The notes under the pieces were generated by a model, which saw only the letters and a list, made by a program, of their open reading frames with translations, was not told where the DNA came from and searched no databases. Both the position numbers and the translations under genes were made by a program. From Gemmatimonadota bacterium (GTDB taxonomy: Bacteria > Gemmatimonadota > Gemmatimonadetes > Longimicrobiales > Gaopeijiaceae), in assembly GCA_009838975.1 (NCBI GenBank), contig VXQO01000079.1, positions 22,746-86,745 of the forward strand: DNA of 64,000 bases. Direction: 5' to 3'. Positions within the stretch are counted from its first letter, which is position 1, and the number at the start of each line of letters is the position of its first letter. Shown here one piece after another: positions 36,504 through 47,156 of this stretch.

Positions 36504-37526
36504 ATGCATCCGCGTTGGATCGCTACGCACACCCGGATACACTGTAATGTCCACGGGCTGCTGAGCGTGTCCGTATCCGGCATCCTCACGCGCAACTGGC
36601 GCATCAAGCTCGCGGCCCTGTTTCTGGCCGTTCTCCTGTGGGTGACGATGCGCCTGAGCGACGACCGCGTGAGCCGGCTGGAGATTCCGGCCGTGCAGGT
36701 GCGCGTGGACCAGGTCGCTTCGGACTGGCTCCTCAGGGGCTCGCCGTCGCCTTCGACCGTAGGGATGACCGTAACCGGCCCGATGGGGGACCTCTTCCGC
36801 GTGGCCATGGCCGAGCCCGTCGTCATCATTCCGGTGGATTCGGTTCCCGGAGAAGATCTTGTGCTCGAGCTCGTACCGGACTGGGTGTGGAACGTGGACA
36901 GGGGGAGCGTGGTAATCGAGGACTTCGCTCCGAGTTCGGTGCGGCTGCTGTTCGAGAGATACGAGGACGAGGACATCCCCGTCTCCCTGCGACTGACCGG
37001 TCGGCTGTCCGACTCGCTGGCCCTGGTGTCGGAGCCGCGCGCGAACCTGCTCTTCGCACAGGTGCGTGGGCCCGCATCGGAAATGGACGCACTGGAGACG
37101 GTCTTCCTGGTCCCCTTCGACCTGAGCGGCCTCGAAGGATCCGGACAGTTCGATGTCGTGGTCGACACGGCGGGGCTCGGGGGGCTGGTCGTCAGTCCGA
37201 TGATGGCGACCGTGACGGTCGAGGTCGCAACGAGGGAGAGCCGGGTGGTGGGACCGGTACCGGTGGAGTTTGTCGCCGGCGCAGAGGATCTGGTCCTGGA
37301 GCCCGATACGGTCAACGTGATGCTGTCCGGAGCGGGCGTGCTTCTCGCCGACTCCGAAGCGACTGATCTGGTGGCAAGCTTGGCGGGAGATCCGGCGGAG
37401 GTGCGGCGCGCGATCGACGAAGTCGGCGAGATCCGCCTTCCCGTGGAGGTGAGCGGCCTGCCGCGGTTCGTGGATGGTGCCGCCGAACCCGATTCCGTGA
37501 CGGTGCGGAGAATCGGCCCGCCGTGA
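36504..37526 (+). CDS. YbbR-domain membrane protein
   Basis: A 340-residue protein with one N-terminal transmembrane helix (about 31-50, NWRIKLAALFLAVLLWVTM) and a beta-rich exterior made of YbbR-like repeats: about 60-145, 150-235 (VSLRLTGRLSDSLALVSEP) and 240-330 (VGPVPVEFVAGAEDLVLEP). The helix sequence is the family hallmark. In Firmicutes, YbbR (CdaR) regulates the diadenylate cyclase CdaA and sits beside glmM; neither gene is near here, so c-di-AMP control is not supported. The first about 20 residues are unlike the family; GTG at 36567 is a likely truer start. The stop overlaps tsaD (GTGA). Confidence 0.82.
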   Translation: MHPRWIATHTRIHCNVHGLLSVSVSGILTRNWRIKLAALFLAVLLWVTMRLSDDRVSRLEIPAVQVRVDQVASDWLLRGSPSPSTVGMTVTGPMGDLFRVAMAEPVVIIPVDSVPGEDLVLELVPDWVWNVDRGSVVIEDFAPSSVRLLFERYEDEDIPVSLRLTGRLSDSLALVSEPRANLLFAQVRGPASEMDALETVFLVPFDLSGLEGSGQFDVVVDTAGLGGLVVSPMMATVTVEVATRESRVVGPVPVEFVAGAEDLVLEPDTVNVMLSGAGVLLADSEATDLVASLAGDPAEVRRAIDEVGEIRLPVEVSGLPRFVDGAAEPDSVTVRRIGPP

Positions 37527-38584
37527 CCGGCCCCATCCTCGGGGTCGAGACCACCTGCGACGAAACGTCCGCGGCGGTTCTCGACAGGCGGGGGCAGATC
37601 CTGGGAATGGTGATCCACTCCCAGGACGTGCACCGGATCTACGGCGGCGTCGTGCCCGAACTCGCGGCGAGGGATCATCTCAGGCGGATCGAGCCCGTCG
37701 TGTCGGCGGCGCTCGCCGAAGCCGGAGTCGAGCGGCGCGAGCTTCGTGCGGTCGCGGTGGCGGCGGCCCCGGGCCTGATCGGTGCGCTTCTGGTCGGGGT
37801 TTCATGGGCCCGCGCGGCCGCGTTCGCGCTGGAGGTCCCGTGGGTGCCGGTGCACCACATGGAGGGCCACCTTTTCGGCCCCGTGCTCGAGGATCCCGAC
37901 GCGGTTCCCCCGTTCGTCGCGCTGCTGGTGTCGGGCGGGCATACGCTGCTGCTGTGGGTTCCCGAATGGGGACGCTACCATCTCCTTGGCCAGACCCGGG
38001 ACGACGCGGTGGGCGAGGCGTTCGACAAGGTCGCCAAGCTGCTCGGGCTACCCTATCCGGGCGGCCCAGCGGTGCAGGAAGCGGCCCGGGAGGGCGATCC
38101 CTCGCGCTACCGCTTCCCGCGGCCGATGATGCGGGCGACCGGCAGCGGCGCCTACGACTTCTCCTTCTCCGGGTTGAAGACCTCGGTGGCGCAGACGGTC
38201 GCGGGGATCGGAGCCGGACGCGGGCTCGACGGGGAGCGCGCACACCTGGCCGCTTCCTTCCAGCAGGCGGTGGTGGACGTCCTGACCGCCAAGACCCTGG
38301 CCGCCACACGCGCCGTCGGGTGCGACAGGGTGCTTCTCGGGGGCGGCGTGTCCGCCAACGGACCTCTGCGTGCGCGGTTTCGCGACGCGCTGGGCCACGG
38401 CGGGCGCCTTTTTGTCGGATCGCCCCGGGTGTCGCTCGACAACGGAGCCATGATCGCGCGCGCCGGACAGTTCCGGCTGGATCGGGGCGACTTCGGCGGA
38501 CTGCGGGACGCCCGGGCCAGCGTTACGATTCCCGGGATGACGGCGTGGGTGCCCGACAGCCCGCGCAACGGATACCGAAACTGA
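37523..38584 (+). CDS. tsaD: tRNA N6-adenosine threonylcarbamoyltransferase TsaD
   Basis: A 353-residue TsaD of the ASKHA fold. It transfers the threonylcarbamoyl group to A37 of ANN-decoding tRNAs. The metal-binding HHMEGH (111-116), the N-terminal GVETTCDETSAAV, the VSGGHTLLL loop, the DDAVGEAFDKVAKLLGLPYPGGP stretch and FSFSGLKTSV are all diagnostic. GGGVSANGPLR and SLDNGAMIARAG close the site. Length and motifs are normal. GTG start overlapping the YbbR gene. TsaB, TsaC and TsaE are not in the window. Confidence 0.97.
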   Translation: MTGPILGVETTCDETSAAVLDRRGQILGMVIHSQDVHRIYGGVVPELAARDHLRRIEPVVSAALAEAGVERRELRAVAVAAAPGLIGALLVGVSWARAAAFALEVPWVPVHHMEGHLFGPVLEDPDAVPPFVALLVSGGHTLLLWVPEWGRYHLLGQTRDDAVGEAFDKVAKLLGLPYPGGPAVQEAAREGDPSRYRFPRPMMRATGSGAYDFSFSGLKTSVAQTVAGIGAGRGLDGERAHLAASFQQAVVDVLTAKTLAATRAVGCDRVLLGGGVSANGPLRARFRDALGHGGRLFVGSPRVSLDNGAMIARAGQFRLDRGDFGGLRDARASVTIPGMTAWVPDSPRNGYRN

Positions 38585-38599
38585 CAGGACGCTGCAGAC

Positions 38600-39448
38600 A
38601 TGTACCCCGTTCTCTTCCGGTTGCCCGAGTGGTTCCCCATCCTGGGGGGCGAGCCGATCACCTCCTTCGGCGTGATGATGCTCATGGCCTTCCTGGTCGG
38701 AGGCTACGTCCTGAAGGTGGAGCTGGAGCGGATGGGCCGCGATCCCGAGATCGCCTGGGACCTGCTCTTCATGGCGGTGGTCGGGGGGGTGATCGGTGCG
38801 AGGCTCTACTACGTGCTCCTCAACTACCCCCGCTTCGCCGCGGACCCCTTCGGGATGCTCTTCGCCCGCGGGGGGATGGTCTGGTACGGAGGCTTCCTTC
38901 TGGCGGCGGCCCTGGTGATCTGGAGGATCCGAAAGCTTGGTCTGCCGCTGGGGAAGACCGCCGACGCGGCTGCGCCCGCGCTGGCGCTCGCGTACGCGGT
39001 GGGAAGGATCGGCTGCTTCCTCGTTGGCGACGACTATGGGCGCCCCACCGATTCCTGGGTGGGCATCGCGTTCCCCAACGGCGCGCCCCCCACTCACGCC
39101 GACACGATCAGCGAGAGGTTCGGGATCACGGTGGATCCGGCGATCATCGAGAAATACGGCGAGATCGTTCCCGTGCACCCCACGCAGCTCTACGAGACCG
39201 GGATTTCCACGCTCATCTTCTTCCTGCTCTGGTCCCTGCGCGGCAAGGGCCACCGTCCCGGGTGGATCTTCATGACGTGGCTGGCCCTGGCGGGCGTCGA
39301 GCGCTTCATCGTCGAGATCTTCAGAGCGAAGGACGACCGCTTCGTCGGCGTGCTGACGCTCGCCCAGGTGATCTCGCTGATGCTCGTCGCCGTGGGGGTC
39401 TTCTGGATGATCAGGCTGAGACGCACGGGGGGCGCCGCCCGCGGGTGA
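38600..39448 (+). CDS. lgt: Prolipoprotein diacylglyceryl transferase
   Basis: A 282-residue seven-helix inner-membrane enzyme that attaches diacylglycerol to the lipobox cysteine. Family motifs are seen in order: ITSFGVMMLMAFLVG in helix 1, GARLYYVLLNYPRF, GGMVWYGGFLLA, VGRIGCFLVGDDYGRPTD (the Lgt signature, with Cys and Val where many have Asn and Ile/Asn) and VHPTQLYE. Helix 7 is RFVGVLTLAQVISLMLVAVG. It is the enzyme needed for the lipoproteins encoded elsewhere in the window (NamZ, both NagZ-type proteins, the LRR metzincin). The next gene starts in its stop codon (GTGA). Confidence 0.95.
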   Translation: MYPVLFRLPEWFPILGGEPITSFGVMMLMAFLVGGYVLKVELERMGRDPEIAWDLLFMAVVGGVIGARLYYVLLNYPRFAADPFGMLFARGGMVWYGGFLLAAALVIWRIRKLGLPLGKTADAAAPALALAYAVGRIGCFLVGDDYGRPTDSWVGIAFPNGAPPTHADTISERFGITVDPAIIEKYGEIVPVHPTQLYETGISTLIFFLLWSLRGKGHRPGWIFMTWLALAGVERFIVEIFRAKDDRFVGVLTLAQVISLMLVAVGVFWMIRLRRTGGAARG

Positions 39449-40332
39449 TCATCCTCCACGCTTCGGATCTGCACTTCGGGAAGCCGCACCTTCCGGCCGT
39501 CGCGGAAGCGGTTTTGCGCTTTGTCGAGGAGCAGGATCCCGACGCCGTGGTCGTGTCGGGAGACCTCACGCAGCGGGCCAGGGCGGGCGAGTACCGGGCC
39601 GCCAGGCGCTTCCTGGCCAGGCTCGCGCCACGCCCGCTCGTAGTCACGGCGGGGAACCACGATGTGCCGCTCTACCGCGTGTGGGAGCGGATCTTCGCGC
39701 CGTACCGCAAGTACCGGACGTACATCGGGGACCGGCTGGATACGGTGCTGGACGTGGGCCGGACGGAAGACCCCGAAGCTCTCTCCGCCCGCGCGCCCGC
39801 ACCCGCCAACGGCCCGGCTGGCGCCCGCACACGCCCCGACGCCCGATTCGTCGCTCTCAATTCCTCGGCCCCTCACACGGCCATCGTCAACGGCCGGCTC
39901 ACCGACGCGCAACTGAGGTTCGCCGAGGGGGCTTTTGCGGGCGCACGACCGCACGACCTGCGCGTGCTTGTGGTGCATCACAACCTCCTCGGGCCGCTCG
40001 ACGGCGAGCCGATCAACCTCCTGCCCCGGGCCCGGCACATTCTCCGCGCGGTCGAGGAGTGGGGCGTGGACCTGGTGCTTTCCGGACACATCCACCGCTC
40101 CGACCTCGGCCTCAGCCGGTGCGCAGCGGGCGCTCGAGAGGAGGTTGTGCCCGTGGTAACCGCAGGCACGGCTTCGTCGAACCGGGGCAGGGGACCGGAG
40201 GAGGGGCGGAACTCTCTCAACCTCGTGCGGGTTCAACAATCGAGCCTGGAGGTCATGGTTTATCTTTATTGCGAGGATTCCGGGTGCTTCATGCCCGGGA
40301 AGAGCCGCCGGTATGTCCGGCGCACCGGATAG
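39445..40332 (+). CDS. Calcineurin-like metallophosphoesterase
   Basis: A 295-residue metallophosphoesterase. The five metal-binding blocks are present: Asp8 and His10 (HASDLHFG), Asp40 (VVSGDLTQR), Asn71-His72 (TAGNHDVP), a His near 178 (LVVHHN) and GHIH at about 214-217. Substrates of this fold range from cyclic nucleotides to lipid A precursors; the CpdA-like DLHFG-GDLT-GNHD pattern suggests a phosphodiesterase but not which one. A Pro/Ala-rich segment (about residues 115-132) interrupts the fold. No signal peptide, so it is cytoplasmic. GTG start overlapping lgt. Confidence 0.88.
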   Translation: MIILHASDLHFGKPHLPAVAEAVLRFVEEQDPDAVVVSGDLTQRARAGEYRAARRFLARLAPRPLVVTAGNHDVPLYRVWERIFAPYRKYRTYIGDRLDTVLDVGRTEDPEALSARAPAPANGPAGARTRPDARFVALNSSAPHTAIVNGRLTDAQLRFAEGAFAGARPHDLRVLVVHHNLLGPLDGEPINLLPRARHILRAVEEWGVDLVLSGHIHRSDLGLSRCAAGAREEVVPVVTAGTASSNRGRGPEEGRNSLNLVRVQQSSLEVMVYLYCEDSGCFMPGKSRRYVRRTG

Positions 40333-40377
40333 ACCGCTCCTCGAAGCGCACACGATCGAGAATGGGGGCGCACATCG

Positions 40378-42702
40378 GTGAAGAAGTCCTGCGTTCGCGT
40401 CCCGCCGAAGATCCGCGCGGCTCTCCGCCGTTCGGGCTGCGCTCGGGGGCTGTGGCGCGGGCTGCTCGGGGTGGCGTCGACCGCGATTGCCGCGTCCGCC
40501 GGCGTCTTCTCCGGAGCCGTATCGGGACAAACGCTGCGTGAGGAGATCACCGCCGTCGACTTCAGCGGGAACGAGACCTTTACCGATGCCGAACTGCGCC
40601 GCGCGGTGCTCACCACGGCTTCGAGCTGTCCACCGATCCTGACGGTCACCACCTGTGCCCTGGGCATTGACTGGTTCAGGGACCGCCAGTATCTGAGTTC
40701 GCGGGTACTCGACGACGACGTGAGCCGGCTTCGTCGGCTCTACCGTGCCAACGGGTTTCGGGGGACGACCGTCGCCGGGGAGCTGGATCGCGGCGCGAAC
40801 GGCACCGTGGCGGTCGTATTCCGGATCACCGAGGGCCTGCTCTTCCGCATCGGCTCGATCGAGTTCGATGGTGACACGATTCCGCCGGAGCTGGGAATCG
40901 AATCGAACCTTCCCGTCGCACCGGGCGATCCTGCGAGCTACCAGCTCATCGTGGCGCGCGACACCCTGACGGAGCGCCTTCGCAACGCGGGATACGCCCT
41001 GGCGGATGTTTTCTACGGTTTCGACCGGGTCGGCGACACCGCGTCCGTCGTCTACCGCGTGGAGCTGGGTCCGCCCACCACCTTCGGCCCCATCGAGGTG
41101 ACCGGAAACACCGTTGTGGGCGACGACGTGATCCTTGCCCGGCTGCCCTTCCGCGAAGGCGATCTCTTTCGCGAGGACCGGATCCGCGAGGCCCAGCGAA
41201 GCCTGCACGACCTCGGCATCATCTCGCGAGCTCTGGTGCGGCGCGACACCGCCGGCGTGGGAACCGATTCGGTAATGCCGATCGTCGTGGAGGTGGTGGA
41301 GGGCGATGTTCACCGTGTCCGGGCGGCGGGCGGCGCCAACAGCGCGGACTGCTTCAACGTCGAGGGACGATGGACCAGCCGGAACTTCCTGGGAGGCGGC
41401 CGCACGCTTCTGGCACAGACGCGCTTCTCCAACCTGCTCGCCGGCCTGCTCCAGTCGACGCCGCTGTGCGCACAGGCGGGAACGGGCGATTTCGGGCGGA
41501 TCAACTGGCTGGCCAGTGTCGATTTCAGCCAGCCCAGCCTGTTCTCCCGGCAGAACGACCTCGCGGTGGGCCTGTTCGCCGAGCGGCAGAGCCGGAAGAA
41601 CATCTTCGTGCGCGACGCCTTCGGGATGGATCTGGGGTTCAGCCGCACGCTGGGGATCGGGTCGTTCATGAGTGTGCGATTCCGCCCGCAGCTGAGCCGT
41701 CTGGCGGCCGCCGAGGTCACGCTGTGCGCGACATTCCTGGCCTGTGATCCGGCGGACATCGAGGCACTGTCGAGCACCAACTGGCTCTCCCCGGTTGCGG
41801 TGTCCTTCAACCGTGACCGCAGCGACAACATCTTCAACCCGTCGAGCGGCTCCAGGACGCTGCTGGATCTGGAGGTCGCCGACAGCTTCACCGGATCGGA
41901 CTACGCGTATCTCCGGGCCTTCGCCGACGCCAGCTTCTACAACGGGGTGGCCGGGGGAGCCGTGCTCGCGCTCCGGGTCCGCGCCGGCCGGATCAGTTCG
42001 GGCGGCTTTCTGGGCATGGCATCCCGGACCGAGCGCTTCGAGGACGTGGTGCCGTCCCAGAAGAGATTCTACGGCGGAGGCGCAAATAGCGTACGCGGGT
42101 TCGCCCAGAGCAGCCTGGGACCCAGAAGCCTCTCGATCGGTGTTGAGGAACTGTTGCGCCGACGGGGAGTCGGGGTGCGACCCACATGCGTTCCCGCGGA
42201 TGTCGTCGATGCGACCTGCGACGCGTCGCCGCTGGGCGAGACCGATCTCTTCCAGCTTCGGCCCGTTGGCGGACTCTCCACCTTCGAAGCCAGCGCGGAG
42301 TTGCGGTTCGCGCTTGCGGACCCCGTGCTGGGAGGGGCGGCCTTCGTCGATGTCGGGCAGGTCTGGCCCCGCAACCCGGACTTCCGTGACCTGGAAATGA
42401 GCCCGGGGGTCGGAATACGCTACAATACGCCGTTCGGTCCGGTCCGCGTGGACGTGGCCTATTCGTTCCGCACCCAGGAACCGCTCCAGGTGGTCACCTC
42501 GCGGATACGCCCCTATGTTCCCGGACAGGACGACGGCGCGGACCGGATCGACATCGCACCCGCCGGCGCACCCCCGGAACGGATCGATTGGATCGTCTCG
42601 GAGGACCTGGCCATCCTGGGTCCTCGGGTGCTCTTCGGCGAAGATCCGGGCTTTTCCTTCCGCCGCTTCCAGCTCCATTTCTCGATCGGCCAGGCCTTCT
42701 GA
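40378..42702 (+). CDS. tamA: Omp85-family outer-membrane assembly protein (TamA-like)
   Basis: A 774-residue protein with a signal peptide (about 25-51, LRGLLGVAST-type hydrophobic run ending SGQT), three POTRA-like modules (about 54-150, 150-230, 235-295) and a C-terminal 16-strand barrel (about 310-774) ending in Phe. The Omp85 lid motif appears as YGGGANSVRGF (about 564-574). The neighbour encodes TamB, which supports the Tam assembly pair over BamA; TamA and TamB together insert outer-membrane proteins or move lipids. Eight exported cysteines fall in four close pairs (84/93, 325/364, 450/456, 604/614), unusual for this family. GTG start. Confidence 0.82.
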   Translation: MKKSCVRVPPKIRAALRRSGCARGLWRGLLGVASTAIAASAGVFSGAVSGQTLREEITAVDFSGNETFTDAELRRAVLTTASSCPPILTVTTCALGIDWFRDRQYLSSRVLDDDVSRLRRLYRANGFRGTTVAGELDRGANGTVAVVFRITEGLLFRIGSIEFDGDTIPPELGIESNLPVAPGDPASYQLIVARDTLTERLRNAGYALADVFYGFDRVGDTASVVYRVELGPPTTFGPIEVTGNTVVGDDVILARLPFREGDLFREDRIREAQRSLHDLGIISRALVRRDTAGVGTDSVMPIVVEVVEGDVHRVRAAGGANSADCFNVEGRWTSRNFLGGGRTLLAQTRFSNLLAGLLQSTPLCAQAGTGDFGRINWLASVDFSQPSLFSRQNDLAVGLFAERQSRKNIFVRDAFGMDLGFSRTLGIGSFMSVRFRPQLSRLAAAEVTLCATFLACDPADIEALSSTNWLSPVAVSFNRDRSDNIFNPSSGSRTLLDLEVADSFTGSDYAYLRAFADASFYNGVAGGAVLALRVRAGRISSGGFLGMASRTERFEDVVPSQKRFYGGGANSVRGFAQSSLGPRSLSIGVEELLRRRGVGVRPTCVPADVVDATCDASPLGETDLFQLRPVGGLSTFEASAELRFALADPVLGGAAFVDVGQVWPRNPDFRDLEMSPGVGIRYNTPFGPVRVDVAYSFRTQEPLQVVTSRIRPYVPGQDDGADRIDIAPAGAPPERIDWIVSEDLAILGPRVLFGEDPGFSFRRFQLHFSIGQAF

Positions 42703-42704
42703 CA

Positions 42705-45700
42705 ATGACCCGGGAAGACAAGCCTGCGGGCGGACGGTGGATTCGCACCATCTTCCTGTGGCTCGTGGTCGCCGCCAGCCTCGGACTGGCCGCGGGCGTC
42801 GCGGGGGCCGTGTGGATCAGTCACACCGCGGCCGGGCGGGAGGCGGCGCTCGACTGGGTGCTGAACCGCGTACGCCCTGCGATCAACGGATCGATCACCG
42901 TGGGCTCGATGGGTCCGGGCGGGCTGTTCGGAGGCACGACCCTGCACGACATCCGCTTGACGGACGCTGCCGGGCACCGCGTTCTGGCTGCCGACTCGAT
43001 TCGGGCGCAGTACTCGGCGGCAGGGATGCTCGGGGTGTCCCCGGGCATGGCAGGCCTCGAACTGTGGGGGGCGGTCGTCGACCTGGCTCCGGCCGCCGGC
43101 GGGCGCGTCGACCTGGCCTCCCTTCTGGCGTCGCGGGATGGCGGGGTGGACGGGAGCGCGGCCGCGGCCGATTTGGAGGAGCCTTCACCGGTCTTCCGAA
43201 TACGGAATGTGGGCATACGGGGTGCCTCGGTAGTACTGAACGACGACGACGGCACCGGGAGGACGGTACGGGGAGTCGAAGCGGGCGTCCCGCTGGTTGA
43301 AATCCGGCCCGAGCCCGACGTGTTCCTGGCGGCCAGCGTTGACCGTGCCGACCTCTCCTATCCGCTGAGCACCGGGACGCTCGATCTGTCCGACATTGCC
43401 GGAACCGTCTCGATCGGAGGGGAGGGCGTACTGGTCGACGCCGAGCGGTTCCGGCTCGCCGAATCGGAAGGGACCGGGCGGCTGGTGGCCCGCTCCGACG
43501 GGGATCGGCTGCGCACCGACTTCGACCTTGACATGAGTCGCCTGGCGCTCGCCGACCTGAGCTGGATCGACGAGAGATTGGATCATGGCACGGCACGAGG
43601 CAGAGTGAGAATCGAAGACGATCCGGCCGGTCGCAGGATCCGGTTCGATGGGATGGAGGCGGACCTGGGATCCGGGGGGAGGATCACCTTCGGCGGTGAG
43701 CTGCTGGCGGGCGACACGATCCGATTGAGGCGATTCCGTGCTCTGCCGGAGGCGTTCAGTACCCTGGAGCTGGATCGGTACCTGCCCCGGGCACTCCCGG
43801 TTGCCGGTACCCTGTACGGGGACCTGCTGTTCGACGGCGAGGCGGGAAACCTCGGAGTCGCCGGCGAGGTGATTCTGCTCGACGAAGCGGAGCTCGACAC
43901 CCTGGTTCACCTTTCGGGCAGGGGCACGAGCCTGGGCCCCGAAGGGGTTGCCGACGTCGAGCTCGAGGCCACCGCACTCGATTACTCTCTGCTCGAGATC
44001 TTCGTCCCGCAGCCCGAGTGGCGCGGGCGCGGAGACTTGGCGATCCGGGCTGGCGGAGCACTCGAGACCGGGCTTGCGATCGAGATCGCGGCGACGCAGT
44101 CACTGGCGGGGGGGCCACCCAGCACGGTCGCGCTGTCCGGCAGTCTGTACGGGGATACGGCCGTCTCGGTGGTCGACCTCGCCGGATCGGCGAGTCCCCT
44201 TTCCCTGTCCACCCTCGGCGAACTGTTTCCGTCGCTGCCTCTGGAGGGGTCGATCAACGGAACGTTTTCGTTCAGGGGCCCGTTGGACCAGCTCGATTTC
44301 TCCGTCGACCTCGAAACGGACGCGGGGCCCATCGTGGCCGAGGGCACCGTGAACGCGCCCGACCCCGCGGACGGCTACCAGGTGGCTGCGTCCAGCGACG
44401 GACTGGATCTGTCCCGGCTTCTCCCGGGACTCCCCGACTCCACCGTGGTCGCGGGCAGGGTGACGCTCGACGGGCGAGGCCTCGATCCCGGGTCGTTGCG
44501 GGGCAACCTGACGCTCGACACCGGACCTTCCACCATCGGCGACCTGAGGGTGGATTCCACGGAACTCAACGCCTGGGTCGACGACGACGGCCTGTTGCAC
44601 GTGGAGACCGTCCATGCCCGGGCGGCGGGACTGACGGTTCTCGGACGCGGAAGCCTCGGTGTGGCCCCGGGGGTCACGGGAAGCGGGGTCACCCTGTTCC
44701 TTTCCTCGCCGTCCATCCGTCCGCTGCGGGATGTATTCATGGGCCCGAATCTGATCGCGTGGGACGAGTTGCCGCTGATCGAGCAGGACCTGTTGATCGC
44801 CGTGGACGGCGTGGACCCCGACACCTTTCCGCGGGCGCGGGATATCCGATTCGACGGCCGGGTCGACGGCGAAGTCCGGCTGGACGGCGGACTGGAGGAT
44901 CTCTCGGCTACGGCCACCGTCACCCTCGGTGGCCTCAGGTACGGCCAGGCCGCGGCCAGGTCGCTGGGAGTCGATCTCACCGTGGATGGCCTTGCGGCAA
45001 CGGCGCCGTCCCCGTCCCGGGTCGTCGTTCGGGGTGCCGTCATGGGCGATTCCCTTTCTCTCCGTGACCGGGAGTTTCGGCTCGCGACGCTGGAGGGCGA
45101 TGTGGCTCTGGGCGACCGAGGCAGGCTGCGCGCACTGATCCAGCGTTCGGAGAACGAATCATACGACGCCCAGGCTGTGGTACAGCTCGGCGATCAGAGC
45201 GGGCGGGTGGACCTTGACCGCCTGACACTGGTCTTCGACGATCGGCGCTGGAACCTGCAGGGGCCGGCCCGCTTCGACTGGGACGCCGACGCGATCGAGG
45301 TGAGGAACTTCGGCCTCATCCGCCCGGGCGGCGGCGGGTTGAGCCTGGCAGCCGACGGGCGCCTTGTGCGGGGCACGGGCGATTCCGACTTCCGGCTGCG
45401 GGCTGCCGATCTCGATCTGGAGGTTGTGGGGCGGCTGCTCCAGATGGAATCGCTTCCAGGAGGGGTCCTGGCGGCGGCGCTCGACGCGTCAGGCTCCGGA
45501 AGCGACCCGGAGTGGCAAGGCACGATCCGGGTGGATCAGGCCGTGTACCAGACGCTGCTTTTCGACAGTGTGTCCATGAGCGGATCGTACGCGAACCGCA
45601 GGATCGCTACCGAGATTGAGAGTTGGCAGAACAACCGGCGCACCATCCGGGTCGCCGGCAACGCGCCCCTGGATCTGCGCCTCACGACAGTGGAGGAACG

Positions 45701-47153
45701 GATACCCGATCAGGCGGTGGATCTGGTGATCGCCGCCGATTCCTTCCCGGCCCGCATGGTTCTGGACGCGCTCCGCTCTCTCGAGGACGTGGACGGGACG
45801 GTGACCGGCAACGTCGCGCTGGGCGGCCGCAGATCGGACCTCGAGCCCGACGGCGAAGTCCGGTTGGAAAACGTGTCCGCGCTGATGGCTCCATTCGGAG
45901 TGAGGCTTTCTTCCGTCGAGGTCGACATGGACCTCAGCCCCGACGGCGTCGTCAGAGTCGCCGGAACGGGCACCTCCGGCGGCACCATGGAGGTCGAGGG
46001 GACCGTCGACCTTGGTCAGCTCGCCGACAGCGTTCCACTGGACCTGACCTTCCGTCCCCGGAGCTTCCAGATCGTCGACAGGGCGGACATGGAGGCGGCG
46101 GTCAGCAGTGAAGCGGTCACACTGACGGGCTCCTACGCCTTTCCGCTGATCTCCGGCGCGGTGAATGTCGAGGACGGCACCGTCTTCGTTGAAGAGTTCC
46201 AGCGCACGAGCGAGGTCGTTGACCTGTACGATCCGGCCCTCTTTACGGCGGCGACCGCAGCGATAGGCTCCGGGGAGGGCGAAGACGCCGCCGCCGAACG
46301 GCTCCCATTCCTCCAGAATCTTCGCGTGCTGATCAACATGCACGTGGAACGGGGCAATTTCCTGCGCTCTCGACAGATGAACGTGGAGACCACCGGCGAC
46401 CTGAACCTCACCTTCGACCGCCGCGGCAACCAGCTCGTTCTCGCCGGTGACATGGAGGTCGAGCGGGGCACCTACAGCCTCGGCGGGCGCACGCTGCGCA
46501 TGACCGACGGGGTCTTCACGTTCGTGGGGACTCCGGGCTTCAATCCCGGAATCGCGGTAACGGCGGAGAGCAGACTGCGGACCCGTGAGGGCCAGCCGCT
46601 CGTTATCACCGCAGACATCTCCGGCACCCTCCTGTCGCCCTTTCTGAGTCTGTCGAGCGACGCGGAGTCGGCAATGTCCGAGGCGGATCTGGTGAACTAC
46701 CTTTTCCTCGGCCGCCCCACCTCTGCGCTCGTCGGACAGGCGGGAGCACCGGTCGCCGCGGTGGGCGACCTGTTCCTCGGGCAGGTGTTCAACGAGATCG
46801 GGTATCTTCTCGGAACGGGGCTGGGAGTGGACCACATCTCGGTGTCACAATCCGAACAGGGACAGGCCAGCGCGGCCTTCGGCGCCTCGTCGCTTCAGCT
46901 GGAAGTCGGCAAGTACCTCCTGGACGACCTCTTCCTGACGGGGGTGTTCCAGAGGGGCTTCTGCACCGACCCGACGCTGCCGAGGAACAGCGGCGGTCTG
47001 CGGCTCGAGGTCGGGATGCCCCGGGACGTAAGGCTCGAGGGGTTCGTGGAGGGCCGCTGCACCCGGGAGCGCTACCGCGGGCTGGGCGACGCCTCCCTGG
47101 CGCTCGAGAACATCTGGGGGTTCCTGATGTTCCGGGAGTGGGGGTTCAGGTAG
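42705..47153 (+). CDS. tamB: TamB-like translocation/assembly module protein
   Basis: A 1482-residue periplasm-spanning protein. An N-terminal signal anchor (about 14-36, [22 protein letters not shown]) is followed by a long repetitive beta-rich region of the AsmA/DUF490 type, expected to fold as a hydrophobic beta-taco groove that bridges the membranes. The C-terminal TamB domain (about 1180-1482) has [31 protein letters not shown] and [16 protein letters not shown]. It ends REWGFR. ATG start, two bases after the tamA stop, giving the tamA-tamB pair; uvrA follows after three bases. Bulk lipid transport or barrel-protein assembly are the two roles known for the family. Confidence 0.85.
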   Translation: MTREDKPAGGRWIRTIFLWLVVAASLGLAAGVAGAVWISHTAAGREAALDWVLNRVRPAINGSITVGSMGPGGLFGGTTLHDIRLTDAAGHRVLAADSIRAQYSAAGMLGVSPGMAGLELWGAVVDLAPAAGGRVDLASLLASRDGGVDGSAAAADLEEPSPVFRIRNVGIRGASVVLNDDDGTGRTVRGVEAGVPLVEIRPEPDVFLAASVDRADLSYPLSTGTLDLSDIAGTVSIGGEGVLVDAERFRLAESEGTGRLVARSDGDRLRTDFDLDMSRLALADLSWIDERLDHGTARGRVRIEDDPAGRRIRFDGMEADLGSGGRITFGGELLAGDTIRLRRFRALPEAFSTLELDRYLPRALPVAGTLYGDLLFDGEAGNLGVAGEVILLDEAELDTLVHLSGRGTSLGPEGVADVELEATALDYSLLEIFVPQPEWRGRGDLAIRAGGALETGLAIEIAATQSLAGGPPSTVALSGSLYGDTAVSVVDLAGSASPLSLSTLGELFPSLPLEGSINGTFSFRGPLDQLDFSVDLETDAGPIVAEGTVNAPDPADGYQVAASSDGLDLSRLLPGLPDSTVVAGRVTLDGRGLDPGSLRGNLTLDTGPSTIGDLRVDSTELNAWVDDDGLLHVETVHARAAGLTVLGRGSLGVAPGVTGSGVTLFLSSPSIRPLRDVFMGPNLIAWDELPLIEQDLLIAVDGVDPDTFPRARDIRFDGRVDGEVRLDGGLEDLSATATVTLGGLRYGQAAARSLGVDLTVDGLAATAPSPSRVVVRGAVMGDSLSLRDREFRLATLEGDVALGDRGRLRALIQRSENESYDAQAVVQLGDQSGRVDLDRLTLVFDDRRWNLQGPARFDWDADAIEVRNFGLIRPGGGGLSLAADGRLVRGTGDSDFRLRAADLDLEVVGRLLQMESLPGGVLAAALDASGSGSDPEWQGTIRVDQAVYQTLLFDSVSMSGSYANRRIATEIESWQNNRRTIRVAGNAPLDLRLTTVEERIPDQAVDLVIAADSFPARMVLDALRSLEDVDGTVTGNVALGGRRSDLEPDGEVRLENVSALMAPFGVRLSSVEVDMDLSPDGVVRVAGTGTSGGTMEVEGTVDLGQLADSVPLDLTFRPRSFQIVDRADMEAAVSSEAVTLTGSYAFPLISGAVNVEDGTVFVEEFQRTSEVVDLYDPALFTAATAAIGSGEGEDAAAERLPFLQNLRVLINMHVERGNFLRSRQMNVETTGDLNLTFDRRGNQLVLAGDMEVERGTYSLGGRTLRMTDGVFTFVGTPGFNPGIAVTAESRLRTREGQPLVITADISGTLLSPFLSLSSDAESAMSEADLVNYLFLGRPTSALVGQAGAPVAAVGDLFLGQVFNEIGYLLGTGLGVDHISVSQSEQGQASAAFGASSLQLEVGKYLLDDLFLTGVFQRGFCTDPTLPRNSGGLRLEVGMPRDVRLEGFVEGRCTRERYRGLGDASLALENIWGFLMFREWGFR

Positions 47154-47156
47154 GCC

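Noticed and set aside
37804..40332. One long plus-strand frame that appears to fuse sequence overlapping tsaD and lgt to the phosphoesterase
   Set aside because: Only the last 295 codons, from the GTG at 39445, show a real protein; the upstream part is an out-of-frame shadow of tsaD and lgt.
39190..42705. An 1171-codon minus-strand open frame opposite the phosphoesterase and tamA
   Set aside because: Shadow of two well-supported plus-strand genes; no start signal or domain is seen.
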